Part shown: piece by piece, positions 34,969 through 43,224 of the stretch
Numbering within the stretch: position 1 is the first letter of the stretch
How the letters are laid out: every line of letters starts with the position of its first letter
Source of the DNA: Paenibacillus alba
GTDB lineage: Bacteria; Bacillota; Bacilli; Paenibacillales; NBRC-103111
Direction of reading: 5' to 3'
Assembly (NCBI RefSeq): GCF_013204855.1
Contig: NZ_JABMKZ010000019.1
Coordinates: 85,192 to 149,191 of the forward strand
DNA: 64,000 bases
The notes under the pieces: model-generated
The model's database searches: none
What the model was told of the DNA's origin: nothing
What the model saw: the letters and a program-made list of their open reading frames with translations, nothing else
Program-made: the position numbers and the translations under genes

Positions 34969-36705
34969 ATGAATATGTATGTGGCAGGTTACGCGCTATT
35001 CAGTTTGCTTGTTCTCTTTACCGTCAATTGGATCTTCGTGCGAAGAAGAAAGCAGCGCAGCAATCTTCCCGCAGGCCCCTACTCACCGATTCCGGAACCA
35101 TCCAAACTTCTCGTTGAAATGTCAGATGAATTGAGCGGTCAGTTCGAAGCCGCCGATGAAGATGTACCACGCTCAGATCCGGAAAAAAAGGCTGAAATCA
35201 AGGTCGGACAACTGCTCACCGTGCTGATGCTGGGTGCATTCGTCTCCATCTTGAACCAGACGCTGATTAACGTCGCTATTCCCCATATCATGACAGATTT
35301 CAACGTTTCAGCCAATGTCGTGCAGTGGTTGACGACAGGCTATATGCTGGTCAATGGCGTGATGATTCCCATTACCGCGTTTCTCATCGAACGATATGGA
35401 TCAAGGTTTATGTTCCTTACGGCGATGATCTTGTTCACAGCCGGGGCTGTTATCTGCGCGATTGCCCCCAACTTCTCCATCCTTATGGCAGGACGGGTCG
35501 TACAAGCATCAGGTGCGGGAATTATCATGCCCCTCATGATGACCGTGTTCTTAACCGTGTTTCCTCCTGAAAAGAGGGGGAGTGCCATGGGAACCATGGG
35601 CATTGCCATGATTTTCGCACCGGCGATTGGCCCCACTTTATCTGGTTGGATTGTACAAACCTACACCTGGCGCCTGTTATTTTACATCGTCCTGCCGATT
35701 GGCTTGATCGATATCATTTTGGCATTTTTCCTTATGGGGAATGTGACCAAAATGTCGAAGGTGAAATTCGATTTCTGGGGTTTTCTCTGCTCCACGGTTG
35801 GATTCGGAGGCTTGCTCTTTGCTTTCAGCGAAGCAGGCTCAGCCGGATGGCTCAGTATTAGGGTTCTGGGAACCTTATCTGTCGGGATCATCAGTCTAAT
35901 TCTCTTTGTGTGGCGAGAGCTTACAGTGAAAGAACCTATGATCGACTTGCGGGTGTTCACTTACAACATCTTTACGTTAACTACGATAGTAAGCTCGATC
36001 ATCAATATGGCGATGTTTGCCGCTATGATCCTGCTCCCGATTTATCTCCAAAATATTCGCGGTTTTACACCGCTAGCTTCAGGCTTGCTGCTGCTTCCAG
36101 GCGCGATTCTCATGGGAATTATGCAGCCGATTGCCGGTATGATTTTCGACCGGATTGGCGTTCGGCTTCTGGCCATCGTGGGATTGATCATCACAACCGT
36201 CACGACGTGGGAGTTCAGCCAATTAACGGCTGATACCCCTTACAATCATATCCTGCTGCTGTATTGTTTGCGCATGTTCGGCATGTCCTTCATGATGATG
36301 ACAATCATGACCGAAGGAATGAATCAGCTGCCGCGGCATCTGCACAGCCATGGAACAGCCATGTCGAATACGCTTCGCCAGGTTGCCGGCTCCTTGGGCA
36401 CTGCCTTGCTGGTAACCGTTATGAGCTCTCGGGCTGATTTTCATTTGGGCAATAAAAGCAGCACGTTCGCATCAACGAATCCTTATATCGTTAGCGAGCT
36501 CAGCCGATTAGGCCACGGTATCGCAGCAATGGCACATATTCCCGTAGAAGCCGGGACCAAGCTTGTGTCGACATTGCTTTATGCCACGTCAGCGAAGGAA
36601 TCCACCATCAGTGGCATCAATGATGCTTTCTTGATTGCCACAGGAATTACCGCTGTAGCGCTCTTCCTGTCATTCTTCATCAGTCGAGTGAAGCAGCAGT
36701 CGTAA
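34969..36705 (+). CDS. DHA2-family (EmrB/QacA) MFS multidrug exporter with N-terminal extension
   Basis: 578 residues, 14 predicted helices from about residue 78, plus an additional N-terminal helix (YALFSLLVLFTVNWIFV) joined by a hydrophilic, Pro- and acid-rich segment (residues 25-77). DHA2 hallmarks are present: DxxxVNVAIPxI as LNQTLINVAIPHIM, motif A-like FLIERYGSRF, motif C-like ASGAGIIMPLM. Most EmrB proteins are about 480-520 residues and lack the first helix. Forms a proton-driven drug efflux pair with the HlyD-like protein; the MarR gene 770 bases downstream is a possible regulator. Confidence 0.92.
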   Translation: MNMYVAGYALFSLLVLFTVNWIFVRRRKQRSNLPAGPYSPIPEPSKLLVEMSDELSGQFEAADEDVPRSDPEKKAEIKVGQLLTVLMLGAFVSILNQTLINVAIPHIMTDFNVSANVVQWLTTGYMLVNGVMIPITAFLIERYGSRFMFLTAMILFTAGAVICAIAPNFSILMAGRVVQASGAGIIMPLMMTVFLTVFPPEKRGSAMGTMGIAMIFAPAIGPTLSGWIVQTYTWRLLFYIVLPIGLIDIILAFFLMGNVTKMSKVKFDFWGFLCSTVGFGGLLFAFSEAGSAGWLSIRVLGTLSVGIISLILFVWRELTVKEPMIDLRVFTYNIFTLTTIVSSIINMAMFAAMILLPIYLQNIRGFTPLASGLLLLPGAILMGIMQPIAGMIFDRIGVRLLAIVGLIITTVTTWEFSQLTADTPYNHILLLYCLRMFGMSFMMMTIMTEGMNQLPRHLHSHGTAMSNTLRQVAGSLGTALLVTVMSSRADFHLGNKSSTFASTNPYIVSELSRLGHGIAAMAHIPVEAGTKLVSTLLYATSAKESTISGINDAFLIATGITAVALFLSFFISRVKQQS

Positions 36706-36712
36706 ATAAAGA

Positions 36713-36747
36713 AAGTCCATGTCTCGGGGAGGAGACGTGGACTTTTT
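36713..36747 (+). terminator. Terminator of the efflux operon
   Basis: AAGTCCATGTCTC and GAGACGTGGACTT form a 13-bp stem with one G-T pair, followed by TTTT. Confidence 0.92.
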
Positions 36748-36786
36748 TACAAATATGTGAATACGCTTACAAAAAAATATCTATAC

Positions 36787-37242
36787 TTACAAGATGGACT
36801 CAAAGGTATGCCGAATGACGTCGCCCCTGCTGATGATCCCGACAAGAACGCCTTGACGCAGAACAGGCAGCTTTTTAATTCGTTTCTTTCCAAGTATAGC
36901 CGCTATTTCCTCAATGTCCTCTTCCCAGTCAACAGAAACGACCTTCTTCTTGGCGATTTGCATCACATTAAGTGGAAGCAGGCGGCGAACTCTTTCTTGA
37001 AACTCTTCGATGTCTCCTTTGATCACAGCCATATAGAAATAGGAACCAAATACATAATCATCATGTTTGCCGATATAACGCATAATATCTCCATCACTAA
37101 TGTAAGCCACCACTTCGTTCCGCTCATTCACGACCGGAAGCCCGCTTATTCGGCGCTCAATGAATTTCTCAATGACAGCACGCACCGAATCGGTTTCCTT
37201 CACTTTATAAACTTGACGAACCATAATATCAGATGCTTTCAT
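36787..37242 (-). CDS. Tandem CBS-domain protein
   Basis: 151 residues composed of two CBS domains (MKASDIMVRQVYKVKETDSV...YISDGDIMRYI and VMQIAKKKVVSVDWEED...IISRGDVIRHT), a Bateman module that binds adenosine nucleotides. No catalytic domain is fused, so it is a free-standing regulator of unknown partner. GGAGGGG is about 9 bases before the ATG. Confidence 0.9.
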   Translation of the reverse strand: MKASDIMVRQVYKVKETDSVRAVIEKFIERRISGLPVVNERNEVVAYISDGDIMRYIGKHDDYVFGSYFYMAVIKGDIEEFQERVRRLLPLNVMQIAKKKVVSVDWEEDIEEIAAILGKKRIKKLPVLRQGVLVGIISRGDVIRHTFESIL

Positions 37243-37398
37243 GTTGGTTCCCCTCCAGTAAAAAAGTTACTTCCAAGTCTAAAATGAAAGGTATAAGGGT
37301 ATATTTCCAACTAATAGGTAGGTAACCTATATATTAATTTTACATCAATTTTTTATAACTTTAAAGCGTTATTTTCGCCCATTTTTTCGCTTCGGCTG

Positions 37399-37427
37399 TT
37401 GACGTTACTCCCCTCAATTATTATGAT
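37399..37427 (+). promoter_or_regulatory. Sigma-A promoter of the marR gene
   Basis: TTGACG (37399-37404), 17-base spacer, TATGAT (37422-37427), 50 bases upstream of the start codon. Confidence 0.7.
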
Positions 37428-37476
37428 AACAACTGAACAGTCCTAATGTTGAAACTTTCCATAAGAGGTGAAAAAA

Positions 37477-37938
37477 ATGAATGCAGATCATTATGAAAAC
37501 GTTGCCCTCTTACGAGGACTGCTCTTGCGTTTGGCAAGATCAGATTGGCGAAAACTCACCAAATGGAGCATTAAAGCGAGCGAGGTTCGTTTGCTGCTGG
37601 TCCTAAAAGAAAACAGTTTGCTCGGGGAAAGCCAGCGTATGACTGTTTCAGATATTAGCAAGATTCTGCAAGTTACTTCTCCGACTGTCACCCAAATGAT
37701 TAATAATTTGATCAAAAATGATTATGTCATACGAACAACCCACCCCACCGATCGAAGAATAGCCGAAATCACACTGTCCCAAAAAGGGGACAAGATCGCA
37801 CAAGAAGCCAGTGAAATGTTCACGAAAATGTTTGAGGGATTAATTGATTTCTTGGGCAAGGAGCAAAGCGATCAGCTTATCCATCTGATGGATCAATCTA
37901 TTGTTTATTTTGAGCAGGTAGATATAGAGAAGCTGTGA
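37477..37938 (+). CDS. MarR-family transcriptional regulator
   Basis: 153 residues from the ATG at 37477 (AGAGG 8 bases upstream); a GTG three codons earlier overlaps that site. Winged-helix core: ASEVRLLLVLKE...TVSDISKILQVTSPTVTQMINNLIKNDYVIRTTHPTDRRIAEITLSQKG, with the DRR wing signature. Probably controls the EmrAB-like pair or itself; a terminator and the CBS gene lie between it and the pump. Confidence 0.9.
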   Translation: MNADHYENVALLRGLLLRLARSDWRKLTKWSIKASEVRLLLVLKENSLLGESQRMTVSDISKILQVTSPTVTQMINNLIKNDYVIRTTHPTDRRIAEITLSQKGDKIAQEASEMFTKMFEGLIDFLGKEQSDQLIHLMDQSIVYFEQVDIEKL

Positions 37939-37961
37939 GGGTGCTTGTATGGGTATGAGGA

Positions 37962-37993
37962 AAGCCCAAGTATTGTGTGCGCTTGGGCTTTTG
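37962..37993 (+). terminator. Terminator after marR
   Basis: AAGCCCAAG and CTTGGGCTT form a 9-bp stem followed by TT. Confidence 0.8.
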
Positions 37994-38138
37994 AGTTGTA
38001 TGAACTCCGTAAAGACAGATCCTAACTTTTTCAAGTGCCTTCTACTAGAGAATTTTAAGAAGTATAGTGCGATCTGCTTGGCTCAAGCCATATTGTGGTT
38101 TTGACAAACTATTTGCTCCAGAACATAAATTCTTCTCC

Positions 38139-38600
38139 CTATATCTGAGAAATTGTACTTCTAAGTTCACTAATCAATTTTTTGAAACGATTAATCTGTC
38201 CCTCAACATTTATTTCTTCTTTTTCTTCTTCCAAAAAAACTAGCTTGTAGTTATCAAGCTCATTTAATAGTAGCAAAACCTCAGCTCTAATTTCTTTAAA
38301 TTCCAACCAGAACGGAGCATCTACTCGGCTTAGGGAATATAACATTTCCCCATCATAAAGCTCCCCAACAATTGGATTTATTCTTATTCTTTTTATGGCT
38401 TCAGGTATAATATAAAAAGGATGATAATTTTGTCTTAACAGTTTAGCTACGTCCCCATCGGATAATTCTTTAACCTTAGTATTGAGTATTTTTCCAAACC
38501 ATTTTGACATTGAAGAGCTTTCATCTACAACATACTCATCTGTAAATCCTTCGATCTCAGCAATTTCATTAATCGATAGTTCACTATAATCATTACTCAT
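38139..38600 (-). CDS. Orphan immunity protein, CdiI type (contact-dependent inhibition)
   Basis: 153 residues from the ATG at 38600 (GGGAGG about 7 bases upstream). The spacing of conserved residues fits a CdiI immunity family: SINEIAEIEGF, KVKELSDGDVAKLLRQN, YIIPEAIKRIRINPIVG, YDGEMLYSLSRVDAPFW. No toxin module lies next to it, but it borders the RHS toxin island, so it is probably an orphan immunity gene retained for protection from sister strains. Family placement is from memory of the motif pattern. Confidence 0.65.
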   Translation of the reverse strand: MSNDYSELSINEIAEIEGFTDEYVVDESSSMSKWFGKILNTKVKELSDGDVAKLLRQNYHPFYIIPEAIKRIRINPIVGELYDGEMLYSLSRVDAPFWLEFKEIRAEVLLLLNELDNYKLVFLEEEKEEINVEGQINRFKKLISELRSTISQI

Positions 38601-38860
38601 AAAAATGCCTCCCTGAATGCCTACCATTATTCACCTTGTCTTTTATTATTTGAATTTGATCAACCTTGTTCTGCCCTCCAAGTTGGATTTAAGGACAAAC
38701 AAATTAGTTATTACGAAATCAATGCTTACATTCAGAAAGAACTATTTCGCATCCAATCCCATGGAGAACTCTTGCTTGCCGTCGCCATAGGTTTTGATCC
38801 TTCAGGGTTTTAAGCGATTTGAAACCACGATAAGCGATTGTTAGTGTTACTTTTTAAAAT
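38601..38860. other. Intergenic stretch with possible coding and palindrome remnants
   Basis: A plus-strand frame of about 49 codons (about 38670-38815) is open but has no start signal. At 38775-38803 the sequence CTTGCCGTCGCCATAGG followed by TTTTGATCCTTC resembles the outer end of the palindromic element at 43862-43888. Confidence 0.3.
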
Positions 38861-39202
38861 TCAGCTTAAATCAAATGTAGTCCAACCAGCAGAATTAATC
38901 TCACTTTTCAGCTGTGCAAAAGTTTGCTCAGGATGTTGGCCTTCTGTCGATTCTACAAATACAAATCTTGTAAAAGGTCTCGTAAAAAACTCAATAAAAG
39001 GAGGTCGTGCACAACTATCTCTTTGTCCTATGCACTTATCATTCTTTCTAATATTTTCAACTTTTTCATCGGTCAAGTTTTCACTTCTTTTTCTGTATTT
39101 TATCCAGTTCTCATTGCATTCCTTGAAATCCACAAATTTATCTATTCCAGATTCATCGATATAACTAAGACCATTTGGCATAATGCTTTTAATAACTTTC
39201 AT
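38861..39202 (-). CDS. Hypothetical protein, possible immunity protein
   Basis: 113 residues, not confidently recognised. Small, soluble, no signal peptide; starts MKVIKSIMPNGLSYIDESG and contains conserved-looking blocks KFVDFKECNENWIKYRK, CIGQRDSCARPPFIEFFT and ends SAGWTTFDLS. AGGAGG is close to the ATG. Position between an immunity gene and RHS cassette fragments, size and low GC suggest an immunity protein without its toxin. Confidence 0.5.
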   Translation of the reverse strand: MKVIKSIMPNGLSYIDESGIDKFVDFKECNENWIKYRKRSENLTDEKVENIRKNDKCIGQRDSCARPPFIEFFTRPFTRFVFVESTEGQHPEQTFAQLKSEINSAGWTTFDLS

Positions 39203-39467
39203 AAGTCCTCCTTTACGCTACTAGTCTCCCCAAAACTGGTCATCATTCACATAGTCCTTCCACAGCTAGACGAAGGTGTGGACAGAGCTCAAGCGAACCC
39301 GCGGGAGAAATCCTAGTTTTGATGGGTTGGAGTTTTCCTGTAACTAGCGAGTTTGATAAAAAGCTTCGCTATTAAAACCTTAAAACATTAAATTTGTTCC
39401 AAAAATCACAAACAAATGCTATTTTATGGATAGAGTTTCTCTGTCTATAGTGACTAAGCTTTATAGT
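39203..39467. other. Non-coding stretch at the edge of the cassette array
   Basis: About 265 bases. No gene seen; 39345-39374 contains a weak inverted repeat (TAGCGAGTTTGATAAAAAGCTTCGCTA). Confidence 0.3.
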
Positions 39468-39537
39468 GTAAGATACTTTGAGGGGCAGATTAATAATCCG
39501 CTGAGTTTGAATTTGTATACGTATGTAATGAATAATC
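39468..39537 (+). pseudogene. RHS-core tail fragment (a)
   Basis: A 70-base piece of the conserved end of an RHS core, reading EGQINNPLSLNLYTYVMNN, preceded by a slightly damaged GATACTTTGA. It has no start, no toxin after it, and runs directly into a decayed IS110 3' end. Confidence 0.8.
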
Positions 39538-39551
39538 AATCCTTGGGGACT

Positions 39552-39705
39552 GGTTTTCAACGTATCTCCATCAGTATAAGCAGAGACAAAGACTCAGGCA
39601 ATATTTGTCTCATCCAGAAATTAGTTTATGTTATCTATGCGCTTAATGAAGCATGAAACGGAATATTGAATGCCAGCAATGCAACTAAAGCAAGTTGGAT
39701 GATGG
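39552..39705 (+). pseudogene. Decayed 3' end of an IS110-family transposase gene
   Basis: Translating with one frameshift gives ICLIQKLVYVIYAL and MKHETEY...QLKQVG, which align with ICIMRKLVDVVYSL and LMKNKTEY...QLKQAG at the end of the better-preserved copy at 40909-41781. Stop codons and the frameshift show it is dead. Confidence 0.75.
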
Positions 39706-39799
39706 TAACTAGATGATTTTGGCTTTCACCTTTTCTATCGGTAAATGACGGTTTATTAATGAAGATACGAATGAAGGGCAGATTGATAATCCGCTGAGT

Positions 39800-40441
39800 T
39801 TGAATTTGTATACGTATGTGGAGAATAATCCTTTAACGAAAACTGATCCAACAGGACATTGCTCATGTACTTCTAAATCACTTACTAATCCTAGTAATCC
39901 ATTAAGTTATGGGGCTATTTCTTCATCTTATGATCCGTATAGTTATGGGGATCCATATTTTGATATAAAGAATTTAATAGCACCCGATCTTTCAACAGAG
40001 CAATGGAAGCTGGATGAACAAGAAATGAGTGTTTTTCAGCAGCAGGGCCAAGAGAAACTAAACACAACTATCATTCAACAACCACTTGAGAGACAATTAC
40101 CTTATATCTTGCAAATATCACCAAATGATAAAATTGTTAATGCTTTGCCAACTGCTTACAGGAATTGTAATTATGATTGCTCAGAAATTGCTGAAGATTT
40201 ATATAACATCGCTGATTTTGGTGAAATAATAACTTTTCGACCAAGTGAGAAGTATGGTCAAGTAAACACTATGCGTGATGGATATGTGACAGTGTATGAT
40301 TATCACACAGTATATAGTGATGGATCATATGTTTATGATCCACGGTACAGTTTAGGTGCTATTTTAAAAACTGATTATCTAGAAAAGTTACAAAATATGA
40401 ACAATGGGAATCTAGTTATTACTGTTGAAACCTCAAAATAG
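39800..40441 (+). CDS. Orphan RHS C-terminal toxin cassette, papain-like (C-H-D) candidate
   Basis: The frame is open from 39750 and begins with an RHS-core tail (CGGTTTATTAATGAAGATACG, i.e. RFINEDTNEGQIDNPLSLNLYTYVENN) ending in the DPTGH boundary at which RHS toxin tips attach. No RHS body or signal peptide precedes it. The tip is about 190 residues; its last third has NCNYDCSEIAEDLYNIADFGE, YHTVYSDGSYVYDPRYS, giving a Cys-His-Asp order compatible with papain-like peptidase or deamidase toxins. The given start is a TTG; expression of the orphan would need recombination into an intact RHS gene or internal initiation. An immunity gene follows after 36 bases. Confidence 0.7.
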   Translation: MNLYTYVENNPLTKTDPTGHCSCTSKSLTNPSNPLSYGAISSSYDPYSYGDPYFDIKNLIAPDLSTEQWKLDEQEMSVFQQQGQEKLNTTIIQQPLERQLPYILQISPNDKIVNALPTAYRNCNYDCSEIAEDLYNIADFGEIITFRPSEKYGQVNTMRDGYVTVYDYHTVYSDGSYVYDPRYSLGAILKTDYLEKLQNMNNGNLVITVETSK

Positions 40442-40477
40442 ATTAGACAATTGATTTGTAAGGAAGGGGTTTGTTAT

Positions 40478-40831
40478 ATGGGAAATATAGAAATTTATGA
40501 TGATAGTGAAATCATTAGTCTAATGAAGAATTTAAATCAAAATAATGTTTTACCAGAAAATGGTCTGCAAAGGAATTCAACATATTATACATTAGTCTCC
40601 TATATCAATCATACAATTGCTCTTTATATAGGTGGATCTTATGATAATGTTGCATTATTTGTTTATAGAGCAGACAAAGAAATTGAAATATTGATAACGA
40701 AATATCATTTTAAAGATAGTTATCTACAAACATGCAGAGATTATTTATTCAAGCTGTCTGAGTATTTATTAGAACGTAATTTACTAAGTAACAAGGCATC
40801 TGAATTGATACCAAACAAATACCGTAGCTGA
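40478..40831 (+). CDS. Cognate immunity protein of the papain-like cassette
   Basis: 117 residues, no recognised family. ATG at 40478 is 8 bases after AAGGAAGGGG, the best translation signal in this stretch. Small, soluble, AT-rich, directly after the toxin tip and before a cassette terminator, which is the standard place for the immunity gene of an RHS cassette. Confidence 0.65.
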   Translation: MGNIEIYDDSEIISLMKNLNQNNVLPENGLQRNSTYYTLVSYINHTIALYIGGSYDNVALFVYRADKEIEILITKYHFKDSYLQTCRDYLFKLSEYLLERNLLSNKASELIPNKYRS

Positions 40832-40869
40832 TCGATTAAATTTTATTCACATATTTATACGTCATCCAA

Positions 40870-40904
40870 CCACCTTGCGACTAACCATCGTAGGGTGGTT
40901 TCTT
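40870..40904 (+). terminator. Cassette-end terminator
   Basis: CCACCTTGCGA pairs with TCGTAGGGTGG (two G-T pairs), followed by TTTCTTT. Nearly identical to the minus-strand terminator at 44188-44223 and related to that at 43158-43185. Confidence 0.85.
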
Positions 40905-40908
40905 TAAG

Positions 40909-41781
40909 TTGGAAACGTTGCCCGATGCTAAGCCCAATGATAAGTATTGGGTAATCAGTCAGCTTGTCACTACTCGGACGGCTGTGGTTCAAGATATCAC
41001 GACATTGCTTAACCAATTACATACGCAGTTAGCCCATCATTATCCAAGCTATAGGAAGTTTTTTAGTGAATTGGATGGTAAAACGTCCCTTGTCTTTTTT
41101 GAGAAGTTCCCTGCCCCTTATTATTTGGAGGGGGTAACTATTCAGGAATTGAGGGAGTTTTTACTAAAGCCAAGCAACTATGCTTGTTCCATGAAAACCG
41201 CAGAGAAGATTTTAACGCTAATTCGTGAAGATGGCTGTACGAAGCGTGAGTACCAAGAAGATCGGGATTTCATCGTCCAAAGTCACATTAGACGTATACA
41301 AAGGTGTAAGGAAGAGTTACAAGGCATAGAAACAAGATTAGCAATTTTGATGACAGAGACAGGCTACAAGCTAGAAACGATGTACGGTATTGATCTAGTG
41401 TCAGCAGCGGCATTTGTTGCTGAGATCGGAAATATTCATAGGTTCAGTGATGCAAGCAAGTTAGCTCGATTTTCAGGCATAGCTCCTGTCATTTATGGTT
41501 CAGGAGATAACCATAAGCACTATAAATGTAAGCAAGGAAATAGGGCTTTGCATGAGTTGTTTTACAGGCTTGCATGTCGGCAGATTGGAACTAAACGAGG
41601 AAGTAAGGAACCCAATAATCCTTACTACTACGAGTATTATCAACAAAAGTTGTTAGCTGGAAAGACGAAGACACAAGCAATTATATGTATCATGCGGAAG
41701 TTAGTTGATGTGGTCTATTCATTGATGAAGAATAAGACGGAGTACGTAAAGCCTACAGTACAATTGAAGCAAGCTGGATGA
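40909..41781 (+). pseudogene. 5'-truncated IS110-family transposase gene
   Basis: About 290 residues corresponding to the C-terminal two thirds of an IS110 transposase: the coiled-coil region (TTLLNQLHTQLAHHYPSYRKFFSELDG) and the IS116/IS110 C-terminal domain (LETMYGIDLVSAAAFVAEIGNIHRFSDASKLARFSGIAPVIYGSG...KQGNRALHELFYRLA). The N-terminal DEDD RuvC-like catalytic domain is missing: homology starts abruptly right after the cassette terminator, with a stop codon just upstream. So it is inactive, though a serine-containing C-terminal domain remains. It ends QLKQAG. Confidence 0.9.
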
Positions 41782-41790
41782 TATAATTGG

Positions 41791-41823
41791 TGGTAACTGG
41801 AAAAACGGTTACCATCATTTTTT
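41791..41823 (+). terminator. Terminator at the IS110 right end
   Basis: TGGTAAC pairs with GGTTACCA, followed by TCATTTTTT, 10 bases after the transposase stop. It lies immediately before the RHS-core junction at about 41837. Confidence 0.75.
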
Positions 41824-41886
41824 ATCCCAAATGAACGGTTTATTAACTAGGATACGAATGAGGGGCAGATTGATAATCCGCTGAGT

Positions 41887-42576
41887 TTGAATTTGTATAC
41901 GTATGGATGGAATAATCCAACAAAGTATAACGACAAAACTGGACATAACCCTGCAGTAATTGCTGCTGCTGAAGGTGTTGCATTTTTATTTGATTTGGCG
42001 TACACATCATGGTTTGCGACACATCCGCCAAAAAGTATAGTAACAGAAACCCCATACGATGGCGAATCAGGTATTAATATAACTATTACACCAATTGAAC
42101 AACAATCAACATCAGTTACCCAAACAACGTTTGGTGCACAGCAAGCTACGCTAATAACCACACCATTTGAAGATCAATCAATGACCGTTATACAACAGCC
42201 TGTAATAGATTCATCACCATATATTTTGGCAAGCAGTAATTCAGCATTGCTAAGAAGTAACTTAGTTGGTGCAGGGTACTCTGAGCCTACATATACTAAT
42301 GCGGCACATCATATTGTAGCGGCGAATGATCCTAGAGCAGCGAGTGCAGTTGGGATACTACGCAAGTACGGTGTTAATATTGATTCAGCTGATAATGGAG
42401 TTTTCTTACCAACCTCTGATGGGTATGTTGAATCTAATCATAGACGTATACATACTAATGTTTACTATGATAATGTAAATAATTTATTACAAAAATCCAA
42501 ATCAAAGGAAGATGTATTAGATATACTTGACAATATAAGAACTGACCTACAAAACGGTGCTTTTCCAGTAAAATAA
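41887..42576 (+). CDS. Orphan RHS C-terminal toxin cassette with AHH nuclease domain
   Basis: Begins in an RHS-core tail (GQIDNPLSLNLYTYGWNNP) whose upstream part reads RFIN-stop-DTNEG, so the frame is closed 5' of about 41853. A spacer follows, then an AHH domain (NAAHHIVAANDPRAASAVGILRKYGVNIDSADNGVFLP...HRRIHTNVYYDNVNNLL), an HNH/Endonuclease VII superfamily DNase common as an RHS tip. The AHH motif and the later histidine pair are intact. No secretion part; start given is a TTG. The following Imm11-type gene is the known partner class of such toxins. Confidence 0.8.
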   Translation: MNLYTYGWNNPTKYNDKTGHNPAVIAAAEGVAFLFDLAYTSWFATHPPKSIVTETPYDGESGINITITPIEQQSTSVTQTTFGAQQATLITTPFEDQSMTVIQQPVIDSSPYILASSNSALLRSNLVGAGYSEPTYTNAAHHIVAANDPRAASAVGILRKYGVNIDSADNGVFLPTSDGYVESNHRRIHTNVYYDNVNNLLQKSKSKEDVLDILDNIRTDLQNGAFPVK

Positions 42577-42608
42577 GATAACTTATTTTGAAAGGGTTGA
42601 TTAAAAGA

Positions 42609-43136
42609 ATGAAGATTTGGAGACTCGGCTATGACAGTAATAACTACGAGGGCTTTCAAGTTGCTAATGGGGACTGGTCAATTGCAGATCAATTTATCGG
42701 GAGGTCATTACATCAGGAATGGGAACCGTTTGAACTAAAAGTATATGAAGAAGCTCCTAGAAGTGATGCCCCAACATTTATGGGTTGTGCACCTGTATTT
42801 AGTTCACAGGCAGTTGCGACAGTGAAAGGGCTACTTGAAGGACTTGTTGAGCTGCTTCCTACTTATTTTCCACGGGAAGAATATTTTATCTTAAATGTGT
42901 TGAATGTTTTGGATTGCATGGATTACGATCAATCAGAGGTAGTGAGGTTTAGAAGTGGTAGAGTAATGCGATTTAAGAAATATGGATTTATTCCTGAAAT
43001 AGTTACAAATCAACACATATTTAAAATTAAAGAAATTCCAGAGGAAGCTGTTTTTGTTTCAGATGAATTTAGGAACAACATATTAAATAGCCGTCTCGTA
43101 GGATTCAGGTTTGAGGAAGTTTGGTCTTCAAATTAA
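42609..43136 (+). CDS. Imm11-family immunity protein
   Basis: 175 residues beginning MKIWRLGYDSNNYEGFQV, with PFELKVYEEAPRSDAPTF, PVFSSQAVATVKGLLE, LNVLNVLDCMDYDQSEVVRF and the C-terminal HIFKIKEIPEEAVFVSDEFRN...GFRFEEVW, the pattern of the Imm11 (DUF1629) family that neutralises nuclease toxins. ATG at 42609 is 12 bases after AAAGGG. Partner of the AHH cassette. Confidence 0.85.
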   Translation: MKIWRLGYDSNNYEGFQVANGDWSIADQFIGRSLHQEWEPFELKVYEEAPRSDAPTFMGCAPVFSSQAVATVKGLLEGLVELLPTYFPREEYFILNVLNVLDCMDYDQSEVVRFRSGRVMRFKKYGFIPEIVTNQHIFKIKEIPEEAVFVSDEFRNNILNSRLVGFRFEEVWSSN

Positions 43137-43157
43137 ATAAAGAATCTTTACTTACCT

Positions 43158-43185
43158 CCTTGCGATTTAACCTCGCAAGGTTTTT
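43158..43185 (+). terminator. Cassette-end terminator of the AHH/Imm11 unit
   Basis: CCTTGCGA and TCGCAAGG form a perfect 8-bp stem with a 7-base loop, followed by TTTTT. Shares the CCTTGCGA arm with the other cassette terminators. Confidence 0.9.
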
Positions 43186-43224
43186 CTTTCATCGCTCTTC
43201 CTAATCTCAAAGCGCATCAAACGC

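Noticed and set aside
40909..41781. Active IS110 element
   Set aside because: The N-terminal DEDD catalytic domain is missing and a stop codon lies just upstream.
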